Positions 10,168 to 20,177 of a DNA stretch of 64,000 nt are shown here, in pieces. The notes beneath the pieces were generated by a model. That model saw only the letters and a program-made list of their open reading frames with translations, searched no databases and was not told the origin of the DNA. Position 1 is the first letter of the stretch; each line of letters starts with the position of its first letter. The stretch is from Gordonia sp. KTR9 (GTDB taxonomy: Bacteria; Actinomycetota; Actinomycetes; Mycobacteriales; Mycobacteriaceae), in the NCBI RefSeq assembly GCF_000143885.2, contig NC_018581.1, forward strand, positions 3,534,001 to 3,598,000. The letters run 5' to 3'. The position numbers were made by a program, and so were the translations under genes.

Positions 10168-11240
10168 CCGCGTCCCCCCTCACCCCCGGACCCGGTGCCC
10201 CCGAAGCCACACCCTCGGCAACGGCACCCTCAAACCCCGCCCCCGAAGGCCGCAAGCTGCTCCGCCTCGAGGTGCGCAACGCGCAGACCCCCATCGAACG
10301 CAAGCCGGAGTGGATCCGGACCCGCGCGACGATGGGCCCGGAGTTCACCGAACTCAAGGGCCTGGTCAAACGTGAAGGCCTGCACACCGTCTGCGAAGAA
10401 GCCGGCTGCCCCAACATCTACGAGTGCTGGGAAGACCGCGAGGCGACCTTCCTCATCGGCGGCGAACAGTGCACCCGCCGCTGCGACTTCTGCCAGATCG
10501 ACACCGGCAAGCCCGCCGCCCTCGACCGCGACGAACCCCGCCGCGTCGCCGAGAGCGTGCAGGCGATGGGCCTGCGCTATTCGACCATCACCGGCGTGGC
10601 CCGCGACGACCTGCCCGACGAGGGTGCCTGGCTCTACGCCGAGACCGTCCGCGCGATCCATCGCCTCAATCCCGGCACCGGTGTCGAGAACCTCATCCCG
10701 GACTTCCATGCCAAGCCCGATCTGCTGGCCGAGGTCTTCGACGCCCGGCCCGAGGTGCTCGCACACAACCTCGAGACCGTGCCGCGCATCTTCAAGCGCA
10801 TCCGCCCGGCGTTCCGCTACGAGCGGTCCCTCGAAGTCCTCACCGCCGCACGCGATTTCGGTCTGGTGACGAAGTCGAATCTGATCCTGGGCATGGGTGA
10901 GACACCGCAGGAGGTGCAGTCGGCGATCGTGGATCTGCACGAGGCGGGCTGCGACATCCTGACCATCACGCAGTACCTGCGCCCGTCGCCGCGGCATCAT
11001 CCGGTCGAGCGCTGGGTCAAGCCCGAGGAGTTCGTCGACCATTCCGAGTTCGCCACCGAGGTCGGTTTCGCCGGTGTCATGGCGGGTCCGTTGGTGCGCT
11101 CGTCGTACCGGGCAGGCCGGCTCTATGCGCAGGCAATGGCCCACCACGGCCGCGACATCTCACCCGCTCTGGCCCACCTGGCAGCCGAGGGATCGGCAAG
11201 CCAGGAGGCCTCCAGCCTGATGGCACGCCTCGCCCGCTGA
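10164..11240 (+). CDS. lipA: Lipoyl synthase (radical SAM)
   Basis: 358 residues. Inserts two sulfurs into protein-bound octanoyl chains. The auxiliary cluster motif [12 protein letters not shown] starts near residue 75, the radical-SAM motif CTRRCDFC is at about 102-109, and the C-terminal [10 protein letters not shown] holds the serine ligand of the auxiliary cluster. GTG at 10164 overlaps the lipB stop (GTGA). The first 28 residues are Pro/Ala-rich and not conserved, so a shorter start is possible. Operon order dlaT, epimerase-like, lipB, lipA places the apo-enzyme and its modification genes together. Confidence 0.95.
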   Translation: MTASPLTPGPGAPEATPSATAPSNPAPEGRKLLRLEVRNAQTPIERKPEWIRTRATMGPEFTELKGLVKREGLHTVCEEAGCPNIYECWEDREATFLIGGEQCTRRCDFCQIDTGKPAALDRDEPRRVAESVQAMGLRYSTITGVARDDLPDEGAWLYAETVRAIHRLNPGTGVENLIPDFHAKPDLLAEVFDARPEVLAHNLETVPRIFKRIRPAFRYERSLEVLTAARDFGLVTKSNLILGMGETPQEVQSAIVDLHEAGCDILTITQYLRPSPRHHPVERWVKPEEFVDHSEFATEVGFAGVMAGPLVRSSYRAGRLYAQAMAHHGRDISPALAHLAAEGSASQEASSLMARLAR

Positions 11241-11292
11241 CCCCTCGTGCGGCGTCCGGTGACCTTTCCGGCGGTCGCCGGACGCGCGGACG

Positions 11293-11298
11293 TAAACT
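11293..11298 (+). promoter_or_regulatory. -10 element (TAAACT) of the DUF4191 gene, leaderless
   Basis: TAAACT ends 6 nt before the ATG at 11305, with no Shine-Dalgarno between. Confidence 0.5.
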
Positions 11299-11304
11299 GG
11301 CCTC

Positions 11305-12045
11305 ATGGCAAAGGCGCAGGTGAACAAAGAGGTCAAGGCCGAGAAGAAGAAGGCCCGTAAGGCGGCATCGAAGGAACGGCGCCAGCAGCTGTGGCAGGCC
11401 TTCCAGATGCAGCGCAAGGAAGACAAACGGCTCATCCCCTACATGGTGGGTGTGATCGTCCTGTCGATCGCCGTCTTCACCGTCCTCGGGTTCGTGCTCG
11501 GCTCGCCGTGGCTGCTGATCCCCCTCGGCGTGGTGCTGGGCATCCTGGGCGCGTTCATCCTGTTCGGCCGCCGGGTCCAGAAGAACGTGTACACCAAGGC
11601 CGAGGGACAGCCGGGCGCCGCGGGCTGGGCGCTGGGCAACATGCGCGGACAGTGGCGGGTGAAGCAGGCCGTCGCCGGGACGTCCCAGCTCGACGCCGTG
11701 CACCGGGTCATCGGCAAGCCGGGCGTCATCCTCGTGGGTGAAGGCTCGCCCACGCGCATCAAGTCCCTGCTCGGCCAGGAGAAGAAGAAGGTCGCGCGCG
11801 TCGTCGGCGACACCCCGATCTACGAGATCATGGTCGGCAACGACGACGGCCAGGTCCCGCTGTCGAAGCTCGAGCGGCACCTCAACAAGTTGCCCAGCAA
11901 CATCGACCGCAAGCGGATGGAGACCCTCGAGGGACGGCTCTCCGCCCTCGGCAGCAAGGCTCCCGGCCCCGGGATGCCGAAGGGGCCCCTGCCCGGGAAC
12001 GCCAAGATGCGCAGCATGCAGCGGACGGCACGCCGCCGCGGCTGA
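11305..12045 (+). CDS. DUF4191 membrane protein (Rv2219-like)
   Basis: 246 residues. A strongly basic N-terminus (MAKAQVNKEVKAEKKKARK) is followed by two membrane segments at about 48-68 and 72-92 and a basic C-terminal cytoplasmic domain with KPGVILVGEGSPTRIKSLL and KKKVARVVGDTPIYEIMVG. This is the DUF4191 layout known next to lipA in actinobacteria; function is unknown. It ends in a long hairpin at 12145 shared with the convergent RDD gene. Confidence 0.85.
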   Translation: MAKAQVNKEVKAEKKKARKAASKERRQQLWQAFQMQRKEDKRLIPYMVGVIVLSIAVFTVLGFVLGSPWLLIPLGVVLGILGAFILFGRRVQKNVYTKAEGQPGAAGWALGNMRGQWRVKQAVAGTSQLDAVHRVIGKPGVILVGEGSPTRIKSLLGQEKKKVARVVGDTPIYEIMVGNDDGQVPLSKLERHLNKLPSNIDRKRMETLEGRLSALGSKAPGPGMPKGPLPGNAKMRSMQRTARRRG

Positions 12046-12052
12046 CGCCACA

Positions 12053-12136
12053 CCCGTCGACTGGGCGTCAAATCCCGTCGACTGGGCGCCCGATTCCGTC
12101 GACTGTGCGCTGAATCCCATCGACTGTGCGCCCTGC
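12053..12136. repeat. Four tandem 21-bp units between DUF4191 and the RDD gene
   Basis: Four back-to-back units start at 12053, 12074, 12095 and 12116, with consensus cccgtcgactgkgcgcynaat. Units 1 and 2 share the first 15 bases and units 3 and 4 share GACTGTGCG. The array begins 8 bp after the DUF4191 stop and ends just before the terminator hairpin. In both directions it could encode a 7-residue repeat, but no start or Shine-Dalgarno supports translation. Confidence 0.75.
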
Positions 12137-12144
12137 ATACGACC

Positions 12145-12189
12145 AAACCCACCACCGATCTGGACCAAGTCCGATCCGGTGGTGGGTTT
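12145..12189. terminator. Bidirectional hairpin terminator
   Basis: A 13-bp perfect outer stem (AAACCCACCACCG at 12145-12157 with CGGTGGTGGGTTT at 12177-12189) and an inner stem GGAC-CAA-GTCC at 12162-12172. A T-run ends one arm and an A-run begins the other, so it can serve both convergent genes. Confidence 0.75.
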
Positions 12190-12227
12190 GTCGGTGAGTG
12201 GTGGGTCCGCGGGCGGCTCGGCGCCTG

Positions 12228-12731
12228 TCAGCGGGTCCGGACGAGCGCGGTGCCGGTCGCGCGGTCGTGGAGAGCGCGTCCGTTGTAATCGTTGATCAGG
12301 GCCGGAACCAGGAACACCATCAGCAGCTGACGGAAGAAGGCCCGAACGATCCCGACGGCAGCCGGGCTCTGTTCGCCGGTCGCCTCCGCGGTGTTGCGTT
12401 CAGCGCCGAAGTCGACTCGCGCGACTCGCATCCCGATGACGAGCTGGCCGGGTGTGAAGCCGAACAGCGTCACCGCGAAGACGCCCATGACGAACCAGAT
12501 GCCCAGTTGGGTGGTGCCCAGGTGGGCAGAGGGAAACCCGACGAACGCCATTGCCAGACCACCGGCGATCAGCCAGTCGACGAGCAAAGCCGCAACCCGT
12601 GGCCAGCCGGTCGCCAGCGACCCGGGACCGCTCTCCGGCAGGCCGAGATCTTGCCCTCGGTACTCGTTGTCCACGCCGGTCGCGGGACCGATCTGCGGTC
12701 CCGACAGCCAGGAACCCGTGACTCGTCCCAT
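12228..12731 (-). CDS. RDD-family membrane protein
   Basis: 167 residues with the RDD signature: RVAALLVDWLIAGG at about 45-58 (first Arg and Asp), then FTPGQLVIGMRVARVD, followed by a last hydrophobic segment with RAFFRQLLMVFLVPALI. Three membrane segments are predicted by eye. The family is widespread and of uncertain function, possibly transport. Its position beside glnA1 matches Rv2219A. The first 40 residues are hydrophilic. Confidence 0.85.
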   Translation of the reverse strand: MGRVTGSWLSGPQIGPATGVDNEYRGQDLGLPESGPGSLATGWPRVAALLVDWLIAGGLAMAFVGFPSAHLGTTQLGIWFVMGVFAVTLFGFTPGQLVIGMRVARVDFGAERNTAEATGEQSPAAVGIVRAFFRQLLMVFLVPALINDYNGRALHDRATGTALVRTR

Positions 12732-12906
12732 CGGTGATGACTCCTCTCACGCGACCGCGCAGCCCCCTCGGTCCGCGTCGTCGCCGCACTGGGAACCATC
12801 GTAGTCGCTGGTTGTGGCGACCCGTCCCGCCCGTTCGGGCCTCCCGCTAGGGTTGGGGTGCGCCGAGTGCGTCGCGCCCCGGACACACCGTGTAGCGAAT
12901 ACCACT

Positions 12907-12927
12907 CGCGTGTAACACGGGGGAAAC
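12907..12927 (+). promoter_or_regulatory. GlnR-like box upstream of glnA1
   Basis: GTAAC at 12912, six bases, then GAAAC at 12923, matching the actinobacterial GlnR half-box pattern GTNAC-N6-GAAAC. The flanking 14-mer cgcgtgtaacacgg (12907-12920) recurs upstream of glnA2 in inverted orientation. A TACGGT at 12960 is a possible -10 for glnA1, leaving a leader of about 80 nt. The rest of the 321-nt gap 12732-13052 shows no gene. Confidence 0.55.
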
Positions 12928-13052
12928 ACGGACTTAGCGCATGGGCAACTTCGCCTCCATACGGTTGCCGCTGAGATCCGCTGCTGTTTCTCAGTGGCGG
13001 ATGTGGCGTGTCCCCATACACGGACCACCGATCACGAAGGAGTCACCGCACG

Positions 13053-14486
13053 GTGTACAGCAGTAAAGAAGAACTACTCGAGGGCATCAAGAAGGAAGGT
13101 GTCGAGTACGTCGACATCCGATTCTGCGACCTGCCCGGTGTCATGCAGCACTTCTCGATCCCCGCGTCGGCCTTCGACGAGGACGTCTTCGAGGACGGTC
13201 TGGCATTCGACGGCTCGTCGGTGCGTGGCTTCCAGTCCATCAACGAGTCGGACATGATGCTGCTGCCCGACCCGGCCACCGCGCGGATCGACCCGTTCCG
13301 CAAGGCCAAGACGATGAACCTCAGCTTCTTCGTCCACGATCCGTTCACCCGTGAGGCCTACAGCCGCGACCCGCGCAACGTCGCCCGCAAGGCCGAGGAC
13401 TACCTCGCCTCCACCGGCGTGGCGGACACCTGCTTCTTCGGCGCCGAGGCCGAGTTCTACATCTTCGACTCGGTGTCCTTCGGCTCCGAGATGAACGGCA
13501 CCTTCTACGAGGTCGAGTCCGAGTCCGGCTGGTGGAACACCGCGTCCCCGACCGATCCCGACGGCAGCCCGAACCTCGGCTACAAGGTCCGCCCGAAGGG
13601 TGGCTACTTCCCCGTCGCTCCGTACGACCACTACGTCGACCTGCGCGACGAGATGTCGACCAACCTGCAGAACTCGGGCTTCGAGCTCGAGCGCGGCCAC
13701 CACGAGGTCGGCACCGCGGGCCAGGCGGAGATCAACTACAAGTTCAACACGCTGCTCCACGCAGCCGATGACGTGCAGCTGTTCAAGTACATCATCAAGA
13801 ACACGGCGTGGCAGAACGGCAAGTCGGTCACCTTCATGCCGAAGCCGCTGTTCGGTGACAACGGCTCGGGCATGCACGCCCACCAGTCCCTGTGGAAGGA
13901 CGGCAAGCCGCTGTTCCACGACGAGGCCGGCTACGCGGGCCTGTCGGATCTGGCGCGCTACTACATCGGCGGCATCCTGCACCACGCACCGTCGTTGCTG
14001 GCCTTCACCAACCCGACGGTCAACTCCTACAAGCGTCTGGTGCCGGGCTACGAGGCCCCCATCAACCTCGTCTACAGCCAGCGCAACCGGTCGGCCTGTG
14101 TGCGTATCCCGATCACCGGCAACAACCCGAAGGCCAAGCGCCTCGAGTTCCGTTGCCCGGACAGCTCGGGCAACCCGTACCTGGCGTTCGCCGCGATGAT
14201 GATGGCCGGCCTGGACGGCATCAAGAACAAGATCGAGCCGCACGAGCCCGTCGACAAGGACCTCTACGAGCTCCCGCCGGAGGAGGCGAAGAGCATCCCG
14301 CAGGCTCCGACCTCGCTGGCCGCGGTCATCGACCGCCTCGAAGAGGATCACGAGTACCTCACCGCCGGTGGCGTGTTCACCGAGGACCTCATCGAGACCT
14401 GGATCGCGCTGAAGCGTGAGAACGAGATCGAGCCGGTGCAGATCCGTCCGCACCCGTACGAGTTCTCGCTGTACTACGACTGCTGA
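13053..14486 (+). CDS. glnA1: Glutamine synthetase type I-beta
   Basis: 477 residues, dodecameric enzyme making glutamine from glutamate, ammonia and ATP; the main ammonia-assimilating enzyme. GTG at 13053 has GAAGGAG at 13036 and gives the mycobacterial length. Motifs: [45 protein letters not shown]. Tyr405 in [11 protein letters not shown] is the site that GlnE adenylylates; glnE is in this window, on the other strand at 17061-20111. Expression is probably under GlnR through the box at 12907, and activity under GlnE. A strong hairpin follows at 14508. Confidence 0.97.
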   Translation: MYSSKEELLEGIKKEGVEYVDIRFCDLPGVMQHFSIPASAFDEDVFEDGLAFDGSSVRGFQSINESDMMLLPDPATARIDPFRKAKTMNLSFFVHDPFTREAYSRDPRNVARKAEDYLASTGVADTCFFGAEAEFYIFDSVSFGSEMNGTFYEVESESGWWNTASPTDPDGSPNLGYKVRPKGGYFPVAPYDHYVDLRDEMSTNLQNSGFELERGHHEVGTAGQAEINYKFNTLLHAADDVQLFKYIIKNTAWQNGKSVTFMPKPLFGDNGSGMHAHQSLWKDGKPLFHDEAGYAGLSDLARYYIGGILHHAPSLLAFTNPTVNSYKRLVPGYEAPINLVYSQRNRSACVRIPITGNNPKAKRLEFRCPDSSGNPYLAFAAMMMAGLDGIKNKIEPHEPVDKDLYELPPEEAKSIPQAPTSLAAVIDRLEEDHEYLTAGGVFTEDLIETWIALKRENEIEPVQIRPHPYEFSLYYDC

Positions 14487-14507
14487 GCCACTCGGCTCAC
14501 ATCGACT

Positions 14508-14551
14508 CGGCCCGCTCCGCGATCGCACTCCGATCGCCGAGCGGGCCGTTT
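14508..14551 (+). terminator. glnA1 terminator
   Basis: CGGCCCGCTC (14508) pairs with GAGCGGGCCG (14539-14548) over 10 bp, with an inner pairing of CGATCG, followed by TTTCGTT. Confidence 0.8.
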
Positions 14552-14617
14552 CGTTGTACAGCTACCGGCACGTCAATCCGCGCGAGGCGCCCAATTCGAC
14601 CGGCGCACCGTGCGACG

Positions 14618-14884
14618 ATGAGCCGCATGGGCACACTTCTGACGTCCGACGAGTTCGAGATCCGCCTGCTGTTTGCGGAGTCGGTCCCGGAGGTGATGCA
14701 GTTCGTCCGCGACGTGGTCCGGCAACGCGAACCGATCGCCCTCGAACTCGAGGGATCGGCTCACCTCGTGAATCTCGCCAACGTTGCGCACCTCTCGTTG
14801 GTCGATCACACTCCCGACGACGACACGCTGGACTCCGATGAGCGAACCACCGTCGTGCTGTCCATCTCCGAGGCGAGAGAGTAA
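14618..14884 (+). CDS. Small acidic protein of unknown function
   Basis: 88 residues, or 85 from the second ATG. I do not recognise it. It is acidic, with a predicted helix (FAESVPEVMQFVRDVVRQR) and strand-rich C-terminus (TVVLSISE). Third codon positions are nearly all G or C, as in its neighbours, which supports coding. No Shine-Dalgarno or TANNNT is obvious. It has no counterpart that I know between glnA1 and glnE in mycobacteria. The 237 nt that follow hold only a 15-nt palindrome (14988-15002) and the next gene's promoter. Confidence 0.5.
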   Translation: MSRMGTLLTSDEFEIRLLFAESVPEVMQFVRDVVRQREPIALELEGSAHLVNLANVAHLSLVDHTPDDDTLDSDERTTVVLSISEARE

Positions 14885-15109
14885 CGACGCCACGCACCTC
14901 GGGCGCATGGCCGTCGCAGCTTTCCTCTCCGACTCCTGACGTGTGCCGGCCCCGCCCGTAGAACAAGCTCGATCGCGCCGACGATTCGTCTCACGGTGAG
15001 ACCGTGGAACGGCGATCGCCGAAGCATCGGCCGCCGGCGTGGTGACCCTCACACGTGATCCATATCACTTTTGGGACTTGTTGCCCTGCCGACTCACAAG
15101 GTACGACCG

Positions 15110-15115
15110 TAGTTT
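15110..15115 (+). promoter_or_regulatory. -10 element (TAGTTT), leaderless
   Basis: TAGTTT ends 6 nt before the ATG at 15122. Confidence 0.4.
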
Positions 15116-15121
15116 GGACGG

Positions 15122-15307
15122 ATGACCCGTGATGTATATGTCGAAGACCTCGTACCCGGCGACCGGATCAGCCTCGAAGGCACCCCTCGCGTGGTTCGCA
15201 CCACCAGTCGTCTCGACGACAACCAGCTGCGTATCGAGCTCGTGAAGGGCCACGACGATGTGAGCGAGGTCGTGCTGCACCGCACGGTCAAGCTGCAGGT
15301 CAACTGA
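15122..15307 (+). CDS. 61-residue protein of unknown function
   Basis: A small protein, probably all-beta: MTRDVYVEDLVPGDRISLEG suggests an SH3-like or KOW-like barrel, but no family is certain. Codon use is biased to G/C at third positions as in real genes here. TAGTTT 6 nt upstream supports a leaderless transcript. It converges on the heme oxygenase gene with 42 nt between stops. Confidence 0.55.
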   Translation: MTRDVYVEDLVPGDRISLEGTPRVVRTTSRLDDNQLRIELVKGHDDVSEVVLHRTVKLQVN

Positions 15308-15349
15308 GCCGAGCTCGACAGATCCCGGCCGCTCGGGCGGACCTATGGG

Positions 15350-16036
15350 TCAGGCTGCCCGGGCACCGTCGAGATCGCCGAACACAGCCTGGTTGTGATC
15401 GAACGCCGCCACGGCCTCGTCGACGAGACGATCGATCCCGTCCGCGTCGAGGGGTAGCGCGTCGAGCCGCGCCCGGTAGGCGTCCTTGTAGCGCTTGAGC
15501 TTGTCGATCTCGTCGAACGAGTAGAAACTCAGCGCGTCGTCGCCGACGCCGTAGTGCTCCCGCATGCGATGGGCGACCACCTGGCCGCCGCTCAGGTCGC
15601 CGAGATAACGCGTGTAGTGATGGGCCACATAGCGCGCCGGATCGGCACGGGTGGACTCGATCGCTGTCACATAACGCCGCACGGCCGGCAACGGCGTCTC
15701 GCGCGACGGGTCGATGCCGAACGACGCGAGGTCGGCACCGAGTCGTTGCAGGCGTAGCAGTTTCGGGTCGAGCACGGCGTCGGCGACCGGGTCCCCGGCC
15801 AGTTCCGCACCGACGCGCTCGAGTGCCTCGTAGACGAAGTAGAGCTGGATCGCGAGGCGCTGATACTCCCCGGTGTCCAGCCGGCCCGACATCAGATCGT
15901 CGATGAACGGAGCATGCTCGGCACGTTCGTGCGCCACCGCGGTCGCCGATCGGAGTCGCGCGGAGATACTCGGGTACTCGGGAACACTCGGGCCGTCGGC
16001 GGTCTGGGGTCCGGCCTTCTCGGGATCGGGGGTCAT
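15350..16036 (-). CDS. hmuO: Heme oxygenase, HmuO type
   Basis: 228 residues. Cleaves heme to biliverdin, iron and CO. SATAVAHERAEHAPFIDDL holds the proximal histidine (His36 by this start), and YTRYLGDLSGGQVVAHRM is the distal-helix signature with the Gly-rich kink. ATG at 16036 overlaps the stop of the upstream membrane phosphatase-like gene by 4 nt (ATGA), so the two are coupled. The upstream neighbours on this strand are glnA2 and glnE. In M. tuberculosis heme degradation uses MhuD, a different fold. Probably used to obtain iron from heme. Confidence 0.92.
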   Translation of the reverse strand: MTPDPEKAGPQTADGPSVPEYPSISARLRSATAVAHERAEHAPFIDDLMSGRLDTGEYQRLAIQLYFVYEALERVGAELAGDPVADAVLDPKLLRLQRLGADLASFGIDPSRETPLPAVRRYVTAIESTRADPARYVAHHYTRYLGDLSGGQVVAHRMREHYGVGDDALSFYSFDEIDKLKRYKDAYRARLDALPLDADGIDRLVDEAVAAFDHNQAVFGDLDGARAA

Positions 16037-16983
16037 GATGCCACCAGTGATACCACCAGAGTCCGGTGATCGGAACCCGGAAGGTAGTGGGTGTCCATCG
16101 AGGTCGCCACGAAGCCGCGCAGGATGACCCGGTCGATGGCGACCAGGGGCCGGTTGCCGATCCGCTTGTCGGTGGGATAGCTCGGCAGGAAGCCCGCACC
16201 CGCGAGGTCGGTCCCGTCGACGAGTCCGTTGGTCAGCAGGTTGCGGTACTTCGCGTGATTCCAGGTCGAGTTGTAGTCCCCGATCGCGATGACCCGCCCG
16301 GGTGGAAGCTGCTCGAAATGCTCGGCGAGGGTGTCCATGTCGGCGAGCCAGTCCCAGTTCCGGCCCCACAGCGGTGCAGCCGGGTGGATCGCCAGCACCT
16401 GGGTCCCCGCCGCCCCCGGCAGATCCGTACGGGCCTGCAGATTGTGCAGCACGGTACCCGGGATGTTGTACCGCTCGTCGAGCGGCTTCTTGCTGAACAA
16501 TGCGGTGCCGGCCGCGTACGTGTACGGGATCGCGAACTGATGAGGCAGCGCGCGGCCGATCTCGCTGCGCCGCAGGCGCTCCAACGCCTCCGGTGTGACC
16601 TCCTGGAGCGACAACAGATCAGGATCGGCGTCGGCGACGATCTTCTCGAGCACACCGAGGTCGCCACCGCCGAAGAGCAGATTCGACGACACCACGGTGA
16701 ACCGCTCGCCGGCCGGCACGGGCTCGGCGACGACGAGGGGCACCTGTGTGTAGGCCAGCGCGCCGGCCGCCACGACCGCGAGCGCCAGCATGAACCAGCG
16801 TCGCAGGACCCCGAAGACGACGATCGCGATCAACCCGGGGATGAGGGCGAACTGCACCCCGCTCGTGAGGTACAGCGCGACGTCGCCGCGCGACGGGTAG
16901 AAGTGCAGGAACACGCCCAGCACCACGCCGGCGAGCATCGCCCACCCCAGGACGTACGCGGCCGCCCACAGAAATCTCGTCAT
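16033..16983 (-). CDS. Membrane-anchored endonuclease/exonuclease/phosphatase-family protein
   Basis: 316 residues. Three hydrophobic segments fill the first 85 residues, then an EEP domain: FTVVSSNLLFGG, DLLSLQEVTPEAL with the metal-binding glutamate, IAIGDYNSTWNHAKY with Asp and Asn, and GSDHRTLVVSL with the catalytic His. Domain orientation suggests an extracytoplasmic phosphodiesterase or phosphatase; substrate unknown. GGGGGAG lies before the ATG. The 4-nt overlap with hmuO suggests a two-gene operon, 77 nt after glnE. Confidence 0.85.
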   Translation of the reverse strand: MTRFLWAAAYVLGWAMLAGVVLGVFLHFYPSRGDVALYLTSGVQFALIPGLIAIVVFGVLRRWFMLALAVVAAGALAYTQVPLVVAEPVPAGERFTVVSSNLLFGGGDLGVLEKIVADADPDLLSLQEVTPEALERLRRSEIGRALPHQFAIPYTYAAGTALFSKKPLDERYNIPGTVLHNLQARTDLPGAAGTQVLAIHPAAPLWGRNWDWLADMDTLAEHFEQLPPGRVIAIGDYNSTWNHAKYRNLLTNGLVDGTDLAGAGFLPSYPTDKRIGNRPLVAIDRVILRGFVATSMDTHYLPGSDHRTLVVSLVAS

Positions 16984-17060
16984 CGCTCCCCCAAGTGGTC
17001 CGGTGCCCCCCGCCGGATTCGTCTGAGCCCTTTGCGGGCCTGGTCAGTCGCGTCGGCGCG

Positions 17061-20000
17061 TCAGGCCCCGAAGACCTTGAGCACCACGGCCTTGGCCCGG
17101 CGCGTGACCCGTAGATAATTCTCCAGGAATTCGTTGGCCTGGTCTTCCGGCCATCCGGCGGCGAAGGCGATCTGACGCAGCTGTGCACCCGGTCCGGGGA
17201 GTTGGTCGATCGGCTTGCCACGGACCAGGACCAGCGCGTTGCGCGCCTTCGTCGCAGTCGTCCAGGCGTCCTTGAGCAGCGCGACGTCGTTCTCCGACAA
17301 CAGCTCCGCGGCGCCGATGGCGTCCAGCGAGTCGAGGGTCGACGTGTTGTGCAGGCTGCGGTAGCGGTGCGCGTACTTGAGCTGGAGCAGCTGCACGGTC
17401 CACTCGATGTCGGCGAGGCCGCCGCGTCCGAGTTTCGTGTGGGTGGCCGGATCGGCACCGCGCGGCAGACGTTCGGCGTCCACCCGGGCCTTGATCCGGC
17501 GGATCTCCTTGACGGCGTCGTTGCTGACCCCGCCGGCCGGATAGCGGACGTGATCGATCATGTGCAGGAAGTCGATGCCGAGCGCCTCGTCGCCGGCGAC
17601 CTGATGCGCGCGGAGCAGCGCCTGGACCTCCCACGGCTGCGCCCACTGCGCGTAGTACGCGGCATACGACGCGAGGGTCCGCACGATGGGACCGTTCCGG
17701 CCCTCCGGGCGCAGACCCGTGTCGACCTCCAACGGCGGATCCGCACTGGGACTGCCCAGCATCGACCGCACGTTCTCCGCGATCGTCTGCGCCCACTTGA
17801 GCGCCTCGGACTCCTCGGCGTCCCGATCGGGCTGGCACACGAACATCACGTCGGCGTCCGAACCGTAGCCGAGCTCACCGCCGCCGAGCCGGCCCATGCC
17901 GATCACCGCGATGCGGGCCGGCGCCCGGCTCCCCCGCTCGCGTTCGGAGATGTCGATGGCCACGGTGAGCGCGGCGTTGAGCACCGCCGCCCAGACACTC
18001 GACAGCGCGTTGCAGACGGCAGGCACGTCGAGAAGCCCCAGGACGTCGGCCGAAGCGATGCGGACCAGCTCGGCCCGTCGGTGCGACCGGGCCACGGCCA
18101 CCGCGCGTTTCATGTCCTGCTGGCGGACGGTCGACGCGATGAGGCCCTTGGCGACGTCCTCGGGTCGTACGTTGCACAGCTTGGGCCCGTCAGGCCCGTC
18201 GGAGTACTGGTGGATCACCTCGGGCGAACGCATCAGCATGTTCGCGATGTACTCCGACGTCCCGAGCACCTTCATCAGCCGCGCCGCGACGACGCCGTCG
18301 TCGCGCAACAGCCGCAGGAACCAGTCGGTGTCCTCCATGACCTCGCACAGCCGGCGGTAGTTCAACAGACCCGCGTCGGGATCGGGGGTGTCCCCGATGT
18401 GCTCGAGCAACTGGGGCAGGATGAGGAGCTGGATCTGGCCACGCCGCCCCGGCGCGTTCGACAGCGCGCGGATGTGACTCAGCGCGCGCTCGGGCTTGGC
18501 GTAACCCAGTGCGGCCAGCCGTCTCTCGGCCGAGGTGTCGGTCAGGGTCAGCTCGTCGGTCTTGAAGCGTGTGACCGCTTCGAGCAGCGGCCGGTAGAAC
18601 AGCTTCTGGTGCAGGCGCCGGACCCGCAGGCTCTGGTGGCGGATCTGTTCGCGCAGCACCCCGGTCGCGTCGAGTTCGCCCTCGCGCCGGATGTGCGCGG
18701 CGCGCGCGAGCCACCGGAGGGCCTCGTGGTCGTCGGGCTGGGGCAGCAGGTGGGTCCGGGACATCCGCTGCAGCTGCAGACGATGCTCCAGCAGACGCAG
18801 GAATTGGTACGACGCACTGAGATTCGCGGCGTCGTCGCGTCCGACATAACCGCCCGCGGTGAGCGCGGCCAGTGCGTCGACGGTCGGCATCACTCGCAGG
18901 TTCTCGTCGACCCGGCCGTGCACCATCTGCAGGAGCTGGACCGCGAACTCGACGTCGCGCAGGCTGCCGCGTCCCAGTTTGAGGTTGCGTTCCCGCTCGG
19001 CCTCGGGCACCAGCGATTCGACCCGCCGTCGCATCTTCTGCACCTCGGGGACGAAGTCGGGTCGCTCGGCGGCCTTCCACACCATCGGTTTGACGGCGGC
19101 GATGTAGTCGTCGGCGAGCTGCATGTCGCCGGTCATCGCCCGTGCTTTCAGGAGCGCCTGGAACTCCCAGGTCTTGGCCCAGCGCTCGTAGTAGGCAACA
19201 TGCGATTCGAGTGTCCGCGTCAGCGCGCCGGACTTCCCCTCGGGCCGCAGTGCGGCGTCGACCTCGAAGTAGGCGAGTGAACCGATGCGCATCATCTCGC
19301 CGGCGATGCGCGCCGCGGTGCCGTCGGCCGGGTCACTGACGAAGATGACGTCGACATCGCTGACGTAGTTGAGTTCGCGCGCACCGCATTTGCCCATCGC
19401 GACGACGGCGAGGCGAACCGAGATCGGCTTGTCCCCGCACACCTCCGCGAAGGCGACGGCCAGTGCCGCGGTGAGGGCGGCGTCGGCCAGGTCGGACAGG
19501 TACGCCCCGACCTCGGGCAGCCACATCACCGGCTCGTCCTCGACGGTCGAGGCGACGTCGTGTGCGGCGAGCTGCAGGATCAGGTTGCGGTAGGCCAGAC
19601 GCAGCGCCACCACGGCCTTCGGGCCGGTGAGCCGGGCCCGGTACACCCGATTACCCTTCTCGATCTCACCCGGCACGGGCTGCGCATCGACCGAGGCGAG
19701 CATCAGCCGGTCGACCTCGGCGCGGTCGGGCAACTCGTCGGGGACCAGCAGCCGCCAGCTCGACGGTTCGGCGACGAGGTGATCGGCGAGTGCGTCGGAG
19801 GAACCGATGACCGCGAACAGGCGCCCGCGGAACGAGCGCTGTGCGCGGACCAGGGCGTCGATCTCGGACCACTCGTCGCCGACCGCACCGCGCAGCCGGA
19901 CGAGGGTTCGCAGCGCGAGGTCGGCGTCGGGAGATCGCGACAGCGCCCACAACACGTCGACCGACTCGGGCGTGTTCCAGCCGAGGTCGGCCAGGTTCCG

Positions 20001-20111
20001 TGGTGCGGAGTCGTCGAGGAGACCCAGGCGGCCCGCGCTGGGGACCGTGCTGCGTCCGGCTCGCCCAGGGAGTCCGGACCGTGCCGGGGGTGGTCCCGAT
20101 CGTGTTGTCAC
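17061..20111 (-). CDS. glnE: Glutamine synthetase adenylyltransferase/deadenylase
   Basis: 1016 residues, bifunctional. Each half has a nucleotidyltransferase domain: [15 protein letters not shown] in the N-terminal half (deadenylylation) and [17 protein letters not shown] in the C-terminal half (adenylylation), each followed by a helical domain ([10 protein letters not shown] and [10 protein letters not shown] regions). It adds AMP to, or removes it from, Tyr405 of GlnA1. GTG at 20111 has TACTTT ending 6 nt upstream. It lies 66 nt behind glnA2 on the same strand, with glnA1 on the opposite strand, the arrangement of Rv2220-Rv2222c. Confidence 0.97.
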   Translation of the reverse strand: MTTRSGPPPARSGLPGRAGRSTVPSAGRLGLLDDSAPRNLADLGWNTPESVDVLWALSRSPDADLALRTLVRLRGAVGDEWSEIDALVRAQRSFRGRLFAVIGSSDALADHLVAEPSSWRLLVPDELPDRAEVDRLMLASVDAQPVPGEIEKGNRVYRARLTGPKAVVALRLAYRNLILQLAAHDVASTVEDEPVMWLPEVGAYLSDLADAALTAALAVAFAEVCGDKPISVRLAVVAMGKCGARELNYVSDVDVIFVSDPADGTAARIAGEMMRIGSLAYFEVDAALRPEGKSGALTRTLESHVAYYERWAKTWEFQALLKARAMTGDMQLADDYIAAVKPMVWKAAERPDFVPEVQKMRRRVESLVPEAERERNLKLGRGSLRDVEFAVQLLQMVHGRVDENLRVMPTVDALAALTAGGYVGRDDAANLSASYQFLRLLEHRLQLQRMSRTHLLPQPDDHEALRWLARAAHIRREGELDATGVLREQIRHQSLRVRRLHQKLFYRPLLEAVTRFKTDELTLTDTSAERRLAALGYAKPERALSHIRALSNAPGRRGQIQLLILPQLLEHIGDTPDPDAGLLNYRRLCEVMEDTDWFLRLLRDDGVVAARLMKVLGTSEYIANMLMRSPEVIHQYSDGPDGPKLCNVRPEDVAKGLIASTVRQQDMKRAVAVARSHRRAELVRIASADVLGLLDVPAVCNALSSVWAAVLNAALTVAIDISERERGSRAPARIAVIGMGRLGGGELGYGSDADVMFVCQPDRDAEESEALKWAQTIAENVRSMLGSPSADPPLEVDTGLRPEGRNGPIVRTLASYAAYYAQWAQPWEVQALLRAHQVAGDEALGIDFLHMIDHVRYPAGGVSNDAVKEIRRIKARVDAERLPRGADPATHTKLGRGGLADIEWTVQLLQLKYAHRYRSLHNTSTLDSLDAIGAAELLSENDVALLKDAWTTATKARNALVLVRGKPIDQLPGPGAQLRQIAFAAGWPEDQANEFLENYLRVTRRAKAVVLKVFGA

Positions 20112-20117
20112 ATCACA

Positions 20118-20123
20118 AAAGTA
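20118..20123 (-). promoter_or_regulatory. glnE -10 element (TACTTT), leaderless
   Basis: TACTTT on the minus strand ends 6 nt before the GTG of glnE. Confidence 0.5.
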
Positions 20124-20177
20124 GCGACCGGGTCCGCCGAATACGACATCGCGGTCCCGGACCGGGCCGCAGCACCC

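Noticed and set aside
12053..12136. Translated 7-residue repeat protein
   Set aside because: The frames lack a start with ribosome-binding site and cross a terminator hairpin.
17202..19280. 692-codon plus-strand frame opposite glnE
   Set aside because: Shadow of glnE, which has two clear nucleotidyltransferase domains.
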